From: an uncultured Eubacteriales bacterium
GTDB taxonomy: Bacteria; Bacillota; Clostridia; Oscillospirales; Acutalibacteraceae
Direction of reading: 5' to 3'
NCBI GenBank assembly: GCA_934486705.1
Contig: CAKSQS010000001.1
Location: forward strand, 97,886-161,885
Length of the DNA: 64,000 bases
Shown here: positions 6,688 to 16,902 of the stretch, piece after piece
Position numbering within the stretch: position 1 is the first letter of the stretch
Layout of the letters: each line of letters opens with the position of its first letter
Program-made: the position numbers and the translations under genes
Notes under the pieces: generated by a model
What the model saw: only the letters and a program-made list of their open reading frames with translations
What the model was told of the DNA's origin: nothing
The model's database searches: none

Positions 6688-9271
6688 ATACAAAATAAGC
6701 GAGCTTGCAAAGGACTTCGGGCTTACTTCAAAGGATATAATAAAAATTATTGCCGAAAAAACCGGGGCTGAAAAAAAGAGCGGCGCCGCTTTGGACGAAA
6801 ATGAAATAAGCCTTGTTTTCAATACCCTTACAAAGCAAAACGAGGTTAAAAGCTTTGCCGATTATTTTGCCACGGGGGCTGAATCGAGAGCTGCCGCGAA
6901 AAAGGCAAGAGAAGAGGAAAAGAACAAAAAGCTTGCCGAGCAGATGGCTATTTTGGAGCAGCTTAAAGCCGCAGCCGCCGCGCAGAACGGCGAAAAAGCG
7001 GCAGAGCCCGCAAAGCCCGAACCGAAAAAGGAAGAGGTAAAGGCAGAGGTGAAAACCGAGGCTGCAAAGCCTGCCGAGAAGAAGGCGGAGGAAAAGCCCG
7101 CAGCCGAGAAAAAGGCGGAGCAGGCTGCAAAGGCGGAAGTAAAGAAAACTGAAGAGAAAAAGCAGCCCGAGCCCAAAAAAGAAGAGAAAAAGCAGGAAGA
7201 GAAGAAGCCCGAGGAGAAAAAGCACGGCGTTTCAGACCCGAGACCCTTTGTTTCGCAGAAAAAGGATAAAAAGCCGGGCGAAGCACCCAAGCGCGGACCT
7301 GCCGAGATACGCCATATCGACACCCGCACTTCAAACGTTAATATTGATAAATACAACGAGAAATACGAGCGCATAGCGCCCGCAAATACAATGCGCGATA
7401 ACTTCTCGCGCAAGCAGAAGATAAAGCAGAAATCGCAGGATTACCGCCGCCCGCAGGGTGCGAAACGCGAGACCGAGGCGGACAAGATGCGCAGACTCCA
7501 GTTAGAGCGCATAAAGAAGACCCCGATAACCGTTACCGTGGGCGACGAAATTACCGTAGGCGAGTTAGCCGCCGCCCTCAAAAAGACTGCGGCAGAGGTT
7601 ATAAAGGTTCTTCTTAAGCTCGGAATGATGGCGACGGTAAATCAAGTCATAGATTACGATACCGCCGAAATAGTTGTAACCGAAATGGGCGCTAAAATTG
7701 AAAAGCAGGTTGTTGTTACAATTGAAGAGCGCATTATGGACGACACAGAGGATACCGCCGAGAACTTAAAGCCGAGAAGCCCCGTTGTGGTGGTAATGGG
7801 TCACGTTGACCACGGTAAGACTTCACTGCTTGATGCTATACGCAACACCGCCGTTACCGATACCGAGGCGGGCGGAATTACCCAGCACATAGGCGCTTAC
7901 AGGGTAAACTGCAACGGTCAGGATATTACCTTCCTTGACACTCCGGGACACGCGGCGTTCACCTCAATGCGTAAGCGCGGCGCTATGGCTACCGATATAG
8001 CGGTGCTTGTTGTCGCGGCGGATGACGGTATTATGCCGCAGACCATTGAAGCTATAAACCACGCCAAGGCGGCGGATGTGCAGATAATAGTGGCAATAAA
8101 TAAAATGGATAAGCCCGAGGCTAACCCCGACAGAGTTTTGCAGCAGTTGACCGAGCACGGTCTTGTTCCCGAAAAGTGGGGCGGCGACATTATATGCGTT
8201 CCCGTTTCGGCTAAAACCCACGAGGGAATTGACAGCCTGCTTGAAAATATTCTGCTGGTTGCCGAGGTTATGGAGCTTAAAGCCAACCCCGACCGCAAGG
8301 CTAAGGGTATTGTTATTGAGGCAAGGCTTGATAAGGGTAGAGGTCCTGTGGCTTCCTTGCTTGTTCAAAACGGAACGCTTAAAAGCGGCGATATAATCGT
8401 GGCGGGAACGGCTGTAGGCCGCGTTCGCGTTATGACGAACGAAAACGGCAAGGAACTGAAAGAGGCAGGTCCGTCCGTGCCGGTTGAGATTACCGGTCTT
8501 GCCGAAACGCCTAACGCGGGCGATGTTTTCGACGCGGTAACCGACGAAAGACTGGCGCGCGAGCTTGTTGAGCAGAGAAAGCAGAAGGCTAAGGAAGAAC
8601 TGTTCAACGCAAAACAGCACGTAACGCTTGATAACCTCTTCGACCAATTGAGCGAGGGCGATTTGAAAGAGCTTAATATTATTGTTAAGGCTGACGTTCA
8701 GGGCAGCGTTGAGGCGGTTCGCGACAGTCTTGAAAAGCTCTCGAACGACGAGGTAAAGGTTCGCGTTATACACGGCGGCGTGGGCGCTATAAACGAGTCC
8801 GACGTTATGTTAGCGCAAACCTCGGGTGCTATTATAGTAGGCTTTAACGTCCGTCCCGACGGCGTTGCGAAAACGGCGGCGGAGCGCGACGGCGTTGATA
8901 TGCGTATGTACCGCGTAATTTACGATTGCATTGAAGAAATAAAGGCGGCAATGAAGGGTATGTTAGCGCCGAAATTCCGCGAAAATCAGCTCGGAACAGC
9001 CGAGGTACGCAATGTTTACAAGATTTCCAACGTCGGCACGGTTGCAGGCTGCTACATTACAAACGGCAAGGTTACACGCGCCTGCCAGATACGCGTTGTT
9101 CGCGACGGTATTGTTATTTGCGAGGATAAGATAGCGTCACTGCGCCGCTTTAAGGACGACGTAAAGGAAGTAGCCCAGGGCTACGAGTGCGGTATAGGGC
9201 TTGAGAAGTTTGCGGATATTAAAGAGGGCGATGTTTTTGAAGCCTTTATTATGGAGGAGTACAGAGACTGA
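6677..9271 (+). CDS. infB: translation initiation factor IF-2
   Basis: An 864-residue IF-2, the GTPase that brings initiator fMet-tRNA to the ribosome. In order: an IF2_N domain at 1-55, a long Lys/Glu/Ala-rich linker of low complexity (about 75-205), a second IF2_N-type domain (about 280-340), the G domain with GHVDHGKT from residue 375, DTPGH and NKMD, then domains II, III and the C-terminal tRNA-binding domain. ATG 6677 follows GGAGG at 6663-6667 and overlaps ylxQ. The stop TGATG overlaps the rbfA start by one base. Confidence 0.98.
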   Translation: MTNKYKISELAKDFGLTSKDIIKIIAEKTGAEKKSGAALDENEISLVFNTLTKQNEVKSFADYFATGAESRAAAKKAREEEKNKKLAEQMAILEQLKAAAAAQNGEKAAEPAKPEPKKEEVKAEVKTEAAKPAEKKAEEKPAAEKKAEQAAKAEVKKTEEKKQPEPKKEEKKQEEKKPEEKKHGVSDPRPFVSQKKDKKPGEAPKRGPAEIRHIDTRTSNVNIDKYNEKYERIAPANTMRDNFSRKQKIKQKSQDYRRPQGAKRETEADKMRRLQLERIKKTPITVTVGDEITVGELAAALKKTAAEVIKVLLKLGMMATVNQVIDYDTAEIVVTEMGAKIEKQVVVTIEERIMDDTEDTAENLKPRSPVVVVMGHVDHGKTSLLDAIRNTAVTDTEAGGITQHIGAYRVNCNGQDITFLDTPGHAAFTSMRKRGAMATDIAVLVVAADDGIMPQTIEAINHAKAADVQIIVAINKMDKPEANPDRVLQQLTEHGLVPEKWGGDIICVPVSAKTHEGIDSLLENILLVAEVMELKANPDRKAKGIVIEARLDKGRGPVASLLVQNGTLKSGDIIVAGTAVGRVRVMTNENGKELKEAGPSVPVEITGLAETPNAGDVFDAVTDERLARELVEQRKQKAKEELFNAKQHVTLDNLFDQLSEGDLKELNIIVKADVQGSVEAVRDSLEKLSNDEVKVRVIHGGVGAINESDVMLAQTSGAIIVGFNVRPDGVAKTAAERDGVDMRMYRVIYDCIEEIKAAMKGMLAPKFRENQLGTAEVRNVYKISNVGTVAGCYITNGKVTRACQIRVVRDGIVICEDKIASLRRFKDDVKEVAQGYECGIGLEKFADIKEGDVFEAFIMEEYRD

Positions 9272-9633
9272 TGGCCGGTTACAGAATTGACCGTATAACG
9301 TCTGACATAAAGCTTGCGTTATCCGAGCTTTTGCGGAATATGAAAGACCCGAGGGTGAGCCGGCTTTTAAGCATTGTAAAGGTTGACGTTTCGGGCGATC
9401 TTTCCTACGCTACGGTTTATGTCAGCGCGATAGAGGGCTACGAAAAAACCGTAAGCTCGGTAAAGGCGCTTAAGGGCGCGGCGGGTTTTCTCCGCCGCGA
9501 GTTGGGCGCGCGTCTAACGCTCAGAAAAGTGCCCGAGCTGCGCTTTGTGGCGGATGACTCTATTGAGCAGAGCGCCAATATTTCACGAATTATTGAGTCC
9601 TTGAACGGGGAAAATAAAAATGAAGAAAAATAA
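9271..9633 (+). CDS. rbfA: ribosome-binding factor A
   Basis: A 120-residue KH-like protein that binds free 30S subunits during late maturation. The family features are RIDRITSDIKLALSELL at the N terminus, DPRVSRLLSIVKVDVSGDL, and the C-terminal LRKVPELRFVADDSIEQS. The start overlaps the infB stop (TGATG), and the end overlaps nrnA by 14 bases. Confidence 0.97.
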   Translation: MAGYRIDRITSDIKLALSELLRNMKDPRVSRLLSIVKVDVSGDLSYATVYVSAIEGYEKTVSSVKALKGAAGFLRRELGARLTLRKVPELRFVADDSIEQSANISRIIESLNGENKNEEK

Positions 9634-10627
9634 ACAGGAAAACGGCTGCCGCGAGCTTACCCTCAGGCAGACCGCAAAATATCTTCAAAAGCACGATAAT
9701 TATATTATTCTGACCCATGCCTCGCCCGACGGGGACACGCTCGGCTCTGCTTATGCGCTTTACTATGCGCTTAAAGAAATAGGCAAGGCGGCGTGCGTTA
9801 TCTGCCCCGATGTTATACCCGAAAAGTATAACTATTTTGCAAGGCAGACCGACCATGTTTCCCGCGATGACGCAACCGTTGTGGCGGTTGACGTGGCGGA
9901 TAAACGTCTGCTCGGCGGGCTTGAAGAGGAATTTGGGGATATAGTGGACCTTAATATAGACCACCATATTTCCAACGTGCGGTTTGCAAGGAATTTGTTT
10001 TTGGACGCAGACGCCGCAGCTACAGCCGAGAGTATGTACGAGCTGCTCGGCATTATGAAGGTAAACATTAACGACGTTACCGCAAAGGCGCTTTACACGG
10101 GTATTGCAACCGATACGGGCTGCTTTAAATACTCAAATGTTACCGCCAAAACTCATATGATAACGGCGCAGCTTTACGAGTATAATATCGGCGCGCCCGA
10201 AATTAACCGCATTATGTTCGATACGAAATCGCGCAAGCTGTTAGAGCTTGAAAGAATGGTGCTTGACGCCTCGGAATTTCATTTCGGCGGGAAGTGCATA
10301 CTTTTGCCTGTTACTGCCGAAATGCAGGAAAAAACAGGCTGCAGCGGAACAGAGCTTGAGGGCATTGCCGTTATTTCACGCAGCGTTGAGGGTGTTATTG
10401 CCGGAATTACCGTAAAGCAGACCGACGACGCGGAGTTTAAGGTATCTCTTCGCACATATCCGCCGCTTGACGCGTCGGCAATTTGCAGAAAGCTCGGCGG
10501 CGGCGGGCATAAGGGCGCTGCGGGCGCTACCGTAAACGGCACTTTAAGCGAGGTTAAAGCAGCGGTGCTTAAAGCGGTTGAGGAAACTATGGAGGAATGC
10601 AATGCAGGGGCTGATATTACTCGATAA
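9620..10627 (+). CDS. nrnA: DHH-family bifunctional oligoribonuclease / pAp phosphatase NrnA
   Basis: A 335-residue DHH phosphoesterase that degrades nanoRNAs and dephosphorylates 3'-phosphoadenosine 5'-phosphate. Metal-binding motifs are HASPDGD (H33, D37, D39), AVDVAD, and NIDHH (D114-H116). The C-terminal DHHA1 motif GGGGHKGAAGA lies near residue 293. It lies between rbfA and truB, the usual Firmicute neighbourhood. Confidence 0.93.
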   Translation: MKKNKQENGCRELTLRQTAKYLQKHDNYIILTHASPDGDTLGSAYALYYALKEIGKAACVICPDVIPEKYNYFARQTDHVSRDDATVVAVDVADKRLLGGLEEEFGDIVDLNIDHHISNVRFARNLFLDADAAATAESMYELLGIMKVNINDVTAKALYTGIATDTGCFKYSNVTAKTHMITAQLYEYNIGAPEINRIMFDTKSRKLLELERMVLDASEFHFGGKCILLPVTAEMQEKTGCSGTELEGIAVISRSVEGVIAGITVKQTDDAEFKVSLRTYPPLDASAICRKLGGGGHKGAAGATVNGTLSEVKAAVLKAVEETMEECNAGADITR

Positions 10628-11501
10628 ACCCGGCGGCATTACCTCGTTCGGCGCGGTTGCGCGGGTAAAAAGAGCGGCGCATGAAAAGCGCGTGGGGCAC
10701 ACGGGCACGCTTGACCCCATGGCAACGGGCGTTCTGCCCGTTTTGCTGGGCAGAGCAACGGCTCTTTCGGGCTTGCTGCTTGACGCCGATAAACGCTACA
10801 CCGCCGAAATAAAGCTCGGCATCGTTACCGATACCGATGATATAACGGGCAATATTTTATCGCAAAGCGCGGTTAATATAACCGAAAAAGAGCTTGAAGA
10901 CGCGCTTTTGCACTTTACGGGCAAAATAAAGCAGCGCCCGCCTGCTTACAGCGCCTTAAAAAAGGACGGCGTGCCGATGTACCGCTTAGCACGGCGGGGG
11001 GATATGCCCGAAATACCCGAAAGGGAAGTTGAGATTTTTGAAATATCGCAGCCCGCTGATATGGCGAACGATACCTTTAAAATAGACGTGCACGTTTCAA
11101 AGGGAACGTATATCAGGTCGTTAGCGCGCGATATAGGCAAATATTTAGGCTGCGGGGCATGCCTTTCGGCACTGCGCCGCACATATGCGGGCGGCTTTAA
11201 TATTTCGGATTGCACAGCGCTTGATAATATTTCGGAAGAAAATATTTCGCGGCATATTGCAAGCGAGGAAAAAGCTGTGGCTTACCTGCGCGCGGTAAAC
11301 GTTACCGAAAAGCAGGCGGTGCGCTTTTGCAACGGCGGCAAGCTCGCGTTTGACAGATTGCGGCTTACGGACGCTAATGAAAACGAGCTTTTCAGAGTGA
11401 AATTCGGCGGGCTGTTTTTGGGAATAGGCGCTGCCGAAAACGAAAAGGAGCAGCTTGCCATTAAATGCATTATAAATTACCCGGAGGAAATGAAAAGATG
11501 A
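10602..11501 (+). CDS. truB: tRNA pseudouridine(55) synthase TruB
   Basis: A 299-residue pseudouridine synthase that modifies U55 in the T-loop of tRNAs. The catalytic aspartate is D38 in GHTGTLDPMATG. KRPPAYSALK-like and VHVSKGTYIRSLARDIG motifs follow in the expected order. ATG 10602 is preferred because GGAGG (10591-10595) precedes it; it overlaps the end of nrnA. The end overlaps ribF as ATGA. Confidence 0.96.
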   Translation: MQGLILLDKPGGITSFGAVARVKRAAHEKRVGHTGTLDPMATGVLPVLLGRATALSGLLLDADKRYTAEIKLGIVTDTDDITGNILSQSAVNITEKELEDALLHFTGKIKQRPPAYSALKKDGVPMYRLARRGDMPEIPEREVEIFEISQPADMANDTFKIDVHVSKGTYIRSLARDIGKYLGCGACLSALRRTYAGGFNISDCTALDNISEENISRHIASEEKAVAYLRAVNVTEKQAVRFCNGGKLAFDRLRLTDANENELFRVKFGGLFLGIGAAENEKEQLAIKCIINYPEEMKR

Positions 11502-12340
11502 AGACCGCATTGGCTTTGGGTACGTTTGACGGGCTGCACAAGGGTCACCGCGAGGTTTTAAGGCTGCCCGACGACTGCAAAAAAATCGCGGTTATCTTCC
11601 CGATGCCGCCGAAAGCGCTCATAACCGGCAAACCGCTGGCGCTTATGCTTCCGCAGGATAAGGAGACCGCGCTTAGAAACCTCGGTATTGACGAAATTTT
11701 CGCCCTTGATTTTGAAAAGGTGCGCACATTGCCTCCCGAGGATTTTTTAAAGCTTTTAGCCGATAAATTTTCACCCGACTTAATTTCCTGCGGCTTTAAC
11801 TACCGTTTCGGCAAAAATGCCGCAGGGGATAAAAATTTGCTTGAAGACTTTTGCAAAGCGCGCGGCATATCACTTAAATGCAGCGAGCCCGTAACCGAAA
11901 ACGGCGAAACCGTATCATCCACCGAAATAAGGCGCTTTTTGCAAAACGGCGAAACCGAAAAGGCTAACCGATTGCTGTATAAACCCTTTTCATATACCGC
12001 CGAGGTCGTCAGCGGCGATAAACGCGGCAGAACGCTCGGCTTTCCCACGGTTAATCAGCGCTACCCGCAATGTCTTTTACCGCCCAAGCTCGGGGTGTAT
12101 GTATCCCGTGTGACGGTGGACGGGTGCGAGTACGACGGCATTACCGATATAGGCGTGCGCCCCACCTTTAAAACTGATTACATTATAAGCGAGACGTTTA
12201 TTAAGGACTTTTCGGGCGATATTTACGGCGATACCGTTACGGTTTCTCCCCGCAGGTTTGTAAGGGGCGAGGTTAAGTTTTCGTCCGTTTCGGAGCTTAA
12301 AGCGCAAATAAACGCCGATTTAAAGGAGCTTGAAAAATGA
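11498..12340 (+). CDS. ribF: bifunctional riboflavin kinase / FAD synthetase
   Basis: A 280-residue RibF making FMN and FAD from riboflavin. The N-terminal adenylyltransferase half carries GTFDGLHKGH and CGFNYRFGKNAAGD, with SSTEIRRFLQNG at the junction. The C-terminal kinase half carries GDKRGRTLGFPTVN. It is somewhat shorter than the usual 300-320 residues. ATG 11498 overlaps the truB stop (ATGA) and follows GGAGG by a normal distance. Confidence 0.94.
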   Translation: MKTALALGTFDGLHKGHREVLRLPDDCKKIAVIFPMPPKALITGKPLALMLPQDKETALRNLGIDEIFALDFEKVRTLPPEDFLKLLADKFSPDLISCGFNYRFGKNAAGDKNLLEDFCKARGISLKCSEPVTENGETVSSTEIRRFLQNGETEKANRLLYKPFSYTAEVVSGDKRGRTLGFPTVNQRYPQCLLPPKLGVYVSRVTVDGCEYDGITDIGVRPTFKTDYIISETFIKDFSGDIYGDTVTVSPRRFVRGEVKFSSVSELKAQINADLKELEK

Positions 12341-13137
12341 AGCTTGATTTTTCTGCCGATAAGCTTATTTCTATGGGCATTACCGTTTTAAAGGCGGTAA
12401 TCATATTGGCTGCGGGGCATTATCTAACGCTTTTTTTAATAAAGCTGATGAAGAAATCCCTTAAAAAAATAAACATTGATATTTCGCTTGAAAAATTTCT
12501 TGAAAAAGCGGTAAATATAACGCTGCATATTATAATTATTCTCTCGGCGCTGAGCACTTTGGGAATTTCCACCGCAGGGCTTTTGGCGGCGCTTTCCGCT
12601 GCGGCGGTTGCGGTGGCGCTGGCGTTAAAGGATTCGCTAAGCAGCATAGCGGGCGGAATAATTCTTTTGCTCACCCGCCGCTTTCAAACGGGCGATTACG
12701 TTTGCATAAACGGCGAGAGCGGCAACGTTGTGCAGATAGATATGATGCACACCGTGCTTAAAACGCTTGATAACCGCCACGTTGTAATACCCAACAGCAT
12801 TGTTGTGAACAGTCAGGTTGTGGATTATTCAAGCGAGGAAACGCGCCGCCTTGACCTTACCTTCTCGGTAAGCTACGATAACGATACCGAAACGGTAAAG
12901 CGCGTTATTATCGACACAGTGCTTGCAAACCCCGCCGTTTCCTGCGACCCCGCGCCCTTTGTGGGAATTACGGAATACGCCGCAAGCTCGGTTGATTTCA
13001 CGGCGCAGGTGTGGTGCAAAACATCCGATTATCTTCCGCTTTCTTTTAAGCTGCGCGAGGAAATGCGTTTGGCGTTTGATAAAAACGGAATATCAATACC
13101 CTACAATCAGCTTGATGTTCACATAAAAAATGATTGA
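12337..13137 (+). CDS. mscS: MscS-family small-conductance mechanosensitive channel
   Basis: A 266-residue membrane protein with N-terminal helices, the pore-lining Ala/Gly-rich helix (AALSAAAVAVALALKDSL), the beta domain around FQTGDYV and NSIVVNSQV, and the cytoplasmic alpha/beta cage. The family opens under hypo-osmotic stress to release solutes. Its ATG overlaps the ribF stop (ATGA at 12337-12340), so it is translationally coupled to the translation operon, an uncommon but not unique partner. Confidence 0.92.
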   Translation: MKLDFSADKLISMGITVLKAVIILAAGHYLTLFLIKLMKKSLKKINIDISLEKFLEKAVNITLHIIIILSALSTLGISTAGLLAALSAAAVAVALALKDSLSSIAGGIILLLTRRFQTGDYVCINGESGNVVQIDMMHTVLKTLDNRHVVIPNSIVVNSQVVDYSSEETRRLDLTFSVSYDNDTETVKRVIIDTVLANPAVSCDPAPFVGITEYAASSVDFTAQVWCKTSDYLPLSFKLREEMRLAFDKNGISIPYNQLDVHIKND

Positions 13138-13162
13138 CAAAACATAGCTTTTGACTTATATT
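13134..13162 (+). promoter_or_regulatory. promoter of the GH2 beta-galactosidase gene
   Basis: TTGACA at 13134-13139 and TATATT at 13157-13162 with a 17-base spacer. The -35 box overlaps the mscS stop codon. Confidence 0.65.
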
Positions 13163-13194
13163 AGATATGTTAATTTTTACCTACGAGGTGTGTT

Positions 13195-16029
13195 ATGCGC
13201 ATTTATGAGAATCCGCAAAAAACCAGTGAAAACAGGCTTAAAGCCCGCAGCTGGTATATTCCCGAGGGCGAGGGCATTTATCGCACTCTTAACGGTGAGT
13301 GGCGCTTTGCGTTTTTTGAAAACGGCGATAAAGCCGGAAACATAGAGGAATGGGAAAATATTGAGGTTCCCGCCTGTTGGCAGACAAAGGGCTATGAGAA
13401 CCCGAATTATTCCAATATAAATTATCCTTTCCCCTGCGACCCGCCATATGTGCCGGATATTAACCCTATGGGCGTTTATGAGCGCAGCTTTGAGCTGACC
13501 GACGGCAGCCTTGATACATACTTGGTTTTTGAGGGCGTTTCATCAGTTGCCGAGGTTTATATAAACGGTAAGTACGTAGGCTTTACCGAGGGTAGCCGCC
13601 TTATGAGCGAGTTTGACATTACCGAATTTGTAAGCTCGGGTACAAACACCGTTAGGGTAAATGTGCGTAAATGGTGCTGCGGCAGCTATCTTGAGGATCA
13701 GGACGCATTCCGTTATAACGGAATTTTCAGGGATGTTTACATTCTTTCCCGTCCGCACGGCCACCTTTTTGATATTGATATAAAGGCACAGGATAGCAGC
13801 GTTATATGTATATCCGACGCGGAATACTCCGCCGAGCTTTACGACGGCGAGCAGCTGCTTGAAAGACAAAATTCATTAAACGGTAAGGTTGTATTCAGCG
13901 TGCCCGAGCCGAGGCTCTGGACCGCCGAAACACCCGAGCTTTACACCGTAAAGCTTTACACCGAGGGCGAAACAATAACCCGCCGCGTAGGCTTCAGAAC
14001 CATTGCAATATCGGGTGAAAACGAGCTGCTTATAAACGGAACTCCCGTTAAGCTTAAGGGCGTAAACCACCATGATACCGACTCCGAAAAGGGCTGGACC
14101 ATGAGCAGCGCGGATATTCTGCGCGATTTAAAGCTGATGAAACGGCTTAATATTAACTGTGTAAGAACCTCGCACTATCCGCCGTCGCCCGAATTTCTTG
14201 ATTACTGCGATGAGTTAGGGCTTTATGTTATTCTTGAAACGGATATTGAAACGCACGGCTTTTTGCGCAGGTATGCCGATGTGGGTTACGGCTATGATGT
14301 GGACGATACAATATGGCCATGTGCCGGCGATATGTGGCATAAGGAATTTTTGGAGCGTATGGAGCGCGCTTACGAGCGCGATAAAATACACACGAGTATA
14401 ATTATCTGGTCTACCGGCAACGAGAGCGGCTTTGGGAAAAATCAGCATGATATGATAGAATGGCTAAAGAGCCGCGACGGTATGCGCCTTGCACACTGCG
14501 AGGACGCATCGCGCAAGGGCACGCCCGATAATACCGATATTTTCTCCTGGATGTACCCGAGTGTGGAAATGCTTTCGGGCTTTGCAAAGGATGAAAAAAT
14601 AAACCAGCCGATATTTATGTGCGAATATGCCCACGCAATGGGCAACGGCCCCGGCGGGATATGGGATTACTGGGAAGAAATTTACAAGCGCAAAAACCTG
14701 ATAGGCGGCTGCGTTTGGGAATGGGCGGATCACGTCTTCATAGAAAACGGCGTTCAGAAATACGGCGGCGATTTTGCGGGCGAGCTCACGCACGACGGCA
14801 ATTTCTGCTGCGACGGTATGGTATTTGCCGACCGCAGCTTTAAGGCGGGAACGCTTGAAATTAAAAACACATACGCGCCTTTCCGCATTAAATGGGAAAA
14901 CGGAGCGCTGCAGCTTAAAAACTGCTTTGATTTCACCTCGTTTGACGGATATTCCTTTGAATACGAAATAACGGCGGACGAAGAAAGCCTTGAAAAGAAA
15001 ATTGTAAGGCTGAATACACGCCCGGGCGAGACCTTTGTGCTTGCACCCACGGTATCGCTGCCCGAAAAAAGCCGCGAGGGCTGCTTTATAACCGTTAAAA
15101 TGACCGACCTTGAAGGCAATGAGGTAGGCAGATTGCAGGAAGAAATTCCTACCGAAAAAACAGCGGCGGAAATTACAGCCGAGCCGCTCGGCGTTACCGA
15201 AACGGAATTTGAAATTACGGCAGAGGGCGAAAGCTTCCGCTATGTACTTTCAAAGCAGACGGGATTTTTTGAAAGCATTGTAAGAAACGGCGAGGAGCTT
15301 TTAAAAGAGCCTATGAGGCTTTCCTATTTCCGCGCCGTTACCGATAACGACCGAAATATTAAGGTGTACTGGGACAGAACGAATATCTGGCAGGGCGAGA
15401 ATTTCGACTGCGTGTTCAATAAGGTATATTCTTCTGCGGTTCAGGGGAATAAGGCGTCGTTTAATATGTCGTCTGCGGGCATTTCGCGCTTGCCCTTCTT
15501 TAAGTACACGCTGAATTACGAATTTTTCGCCGACGGCAGCGTAAAAACACAGCTTTGCGGCGATATTCGCGAAAATGTTATCTGGCTGCCGCGCTTGGGC
15601 TTTGAATTGGCTTTGCCGCTGACCGACGGTAGGTTTAAATATTTCGGAAACGGTCCGCTTGAAAGCTACCGCGATATGACCCACCACGGCGTAGTAGCCG
15701 TTCATTCATCGGACGCAGGCAGCGAGTATGTGAATTACGTCCGTCCGCAGGAGCACGGCAACCATACCGATTGCAAATGGCTTGAGGTAGCTGATAAGCT
15801 GCGCTTTGAGGCAGAGGATAAAATGGAAATATGCGTTTTATCACACAGCACAGAGCAGCTGACGGCGGCTGAGCATACCGATGAAATAGGCGAGCCCGAC
15901 GCCACGCATATAAGAATCGATTACAAGGTTTCGGGCATAGGCTCTGCCTCGTGCGGGCCTGAACTTGATAAAAAGTACCGACTTGACGAAAAGCATATCT
16001 CGTTCGGCTTTGTTATGAGCCTGATTTAA
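13195..16029 (+). CDS. GH2 beta-galactosidase (LacZ type, cytoplasmic)
   Basis: A 944-residue glycoside hydrolase family 2 enzyme expected to hydrolyse terminal beta-galactosides such as lactose. It begins with the sugar-binding and immunoglobulin-like domains, then the TIM barrel with acid/base E410 in WSTGNESGFG and nucleophile E477 in MCEYAHAMGNGPGG. It ends with the LacZ small-chain domain, including GPLESYRD and EHGNHTDCKWLEV. No signal peptide is present. CGAGGTG lies at 13184-13190. No dedicated transporter is adjacent. The 3' end overlaps the convergent gerAB gene by 17 bases. Substrate choice beyond beta-galactoside is not certain. Confidence 0.9.
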   Translation: MRIYENPQKTSENRLKARSWYIPEGEGIYRTLNGEWRFAFFENGDKAGNIEEWENIEVPACWQTKGYENPNYSNINYPFPCDPPYVPDINPMGVYERSFELTDGSLDTYLVFEGVSSVAEVYINGKYVGFTEGSRLMSEFDITEFVSSGTNTVRVNVRKWCCGSYLEDQDAFRYNGIFRDVYILSRPHGHLFDIDIKAQDSSVICISDAEYSAELYDGEQLLERQNSLNGKVVFSVPEPRLWTAETPELYTVKLYTEGETITRRVGFRTIAISGENELLINGTPVKLKGVNHHDTDSEKGWTMSSADILRDLKLMKRLNINCVRTSHYPPSPEFLDYCDELGLYVILETDIETHGFLRRYADVGYGYDVDDTIWPCAGDMWHKEFLERMERAYERDKIHTSIIIWSTGNESGFGKNQHDMIEWLKSRDGMRLAHCEDASRKGTPDNTDIFSWMYPSVEMLSGFAKDEKINQPIFMCEYAHAMGNGPGGIWDYWEEIYKRKNLIGGCVWEWADHVFIENGVQKYGGDFAGELTHDGNFCCDGMVFADRSFKAGTLEIKNTYAPFRIKWENGALQLKNCFDFTSFDGYSFEYEITADEESLEKKIVRLNTRPGETFVLAPTVSLPEKSREGCFITVKMTDLEGNEVGRLQEEIPTEKTAAEITAEPLGVTETEFEITAEGESFRYVLSKQTGFFESIVRNGEELLKEPMRLSYFRAVTDNDRNIKVYWDRTNIWQGENFDCVFNKVYSSAVQGNKASFNMSSAGISRLPFFKYTLNYEFFADGSVKTQLCGDIRENVIWLPRLGFELALPLTDGRFKYFGNGPLESYRDMTHHGVVAVHSSDAGSEYVNYVRPQEHGNHTDCKWLEVADKLRFEAEDKMEICVLSHSTEQLTAAEHTDEIGEPDATHIRIDYKVSGIGSASCGPELDKKYRLDEKHISFGFVMSLI

Positions 16030-16888
16030 TTTTCTTCAAGGCTTCAAAGCACAGCTTTGCGCAAAATGCGGTTTTTATAAGAGCCGACATAAAGAAAAGG
16101 CAGTAAACAATTCCGTCCATTCGGGTGAAAAGCGGACCTACCGTAACGGTGCTTACGGCGCTTGCCAGCGGAAACGGCAGGCGGGCGGACATTCGCGCCC
16201 CGAAAAGCAAAACGCTGTCGCACAGTATCAGCGCAGTTATAACAAGCCCCGAAATCAGCCCCCACAGCCCCGCGCCTTTGCGGGGCTGTGTTTTGTTTAA
16301 AAGAATAAAATACGGCGGCAGCAGCACGGCGGGCAGGGCGGTTTTAAAAATATAGGGCATTGTTCCGTCCCGAAGCTCCTTAAATGCGGGCATGGAATTA
16401 AGCATTATATTTTCGGTTTCAAAGTCCTTTGCCGTGAGCAAAAAGAAAATAATAACGGCTATAACGAAAAACGGCGCGGTTATAAGCGAAAGCTTTAATA
16501 TCACGTCGTTTTTTTTAACCGAAAGCACTGCGGCGGTGAAAATGAAAATAAAAGCCACCGCAAAATGCCCGCCGCCCGGCAGGAGAACCTTATCGGCAAA
16601 GCTTAAAAAATCAAGCAGACACCGCGCGGCGTTATAAAGCGCGTAAACCGCCGCCGCCAAAAGAAAAAGCGTTAAAAACAGCCTTTTGAAAACCCCGCTG
16701 CCCGAAAGGCTTCGGCAAATAATTAAGGATAAAAAATAAATTGCCACGGAAAAACAAGAGGCAATAAGAAAGCCCGGCAGAACCGCCCCGCCGTAATATG
16801 CGTCGGGCAGGGTAATTACCGCGTCGCCTATTATGAATATCGCCGCAAGACAGGCGTAATGCTTTGTATAATCGGCTCGGTTTATCAT
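16013..16888 (-). CDS. gerAB: GerAB-type spore germinant receptor permease subunit (short)
   Basis: A 291-residue multi-helix membrane protein of the endospore germination permease family (APC superfamily). In GerA receptors the B subunit binds the germinant in the spore inner membrane. The late segment FPLASAVSTVTVGPLFTRMDG matches the conserved region before the last helices, and ALPAVLLPPYFILL precedes it. The usual length is about 365 residues with ten helices, so this copy lacks roughly 70 residues. GGAGAT lies before the ATG. It is the last gene of the gerAA-gerAC-gerAB operon. Confidence 0.8.
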   Translation of the reverse strand: MINRADYTKHYACLAAIFIIGDAVITLPDAYYGGAVLPGFLIASCFSVAIYFLSLIICRSLSGSGVFKRLFLTLFLLAAAVYALYNAARCLLDFLSFADKVLLPGGGHFAVAFIFIFTAAVLSVKKNDVILKLSLITAPFFVIAVIIFFLLTAKDFETENIMLNSMPAFKELRDGTMPYIFKTALPAVLLPPYFILLNKTQPRKGAGLWGLISGLVITALILCDSVLLFGARMSARLPFPLASAVSTVTVGPLFTRMDGIVYCLFFMSALIKTAFCAKLCFEALKKIKSGS

Positions 16889-16902
16889 TTGTAGTATCTC
16901 CC

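Noticed and set aside
6880..7300. Repetitive GAG/AAG/GCA codon tract suggesting a tandem repeat
   Set aside because: It is the low-complexity linker of IF-2, common in the family, without a regular unit.
6728..7413. Long minus-strand Leu/Phe/Ser-rich open frames
   Set aside because: They mirror the Lys/Glu/Ala-rich linker of infB; composition is an artefact and no ribosome binding site is present.
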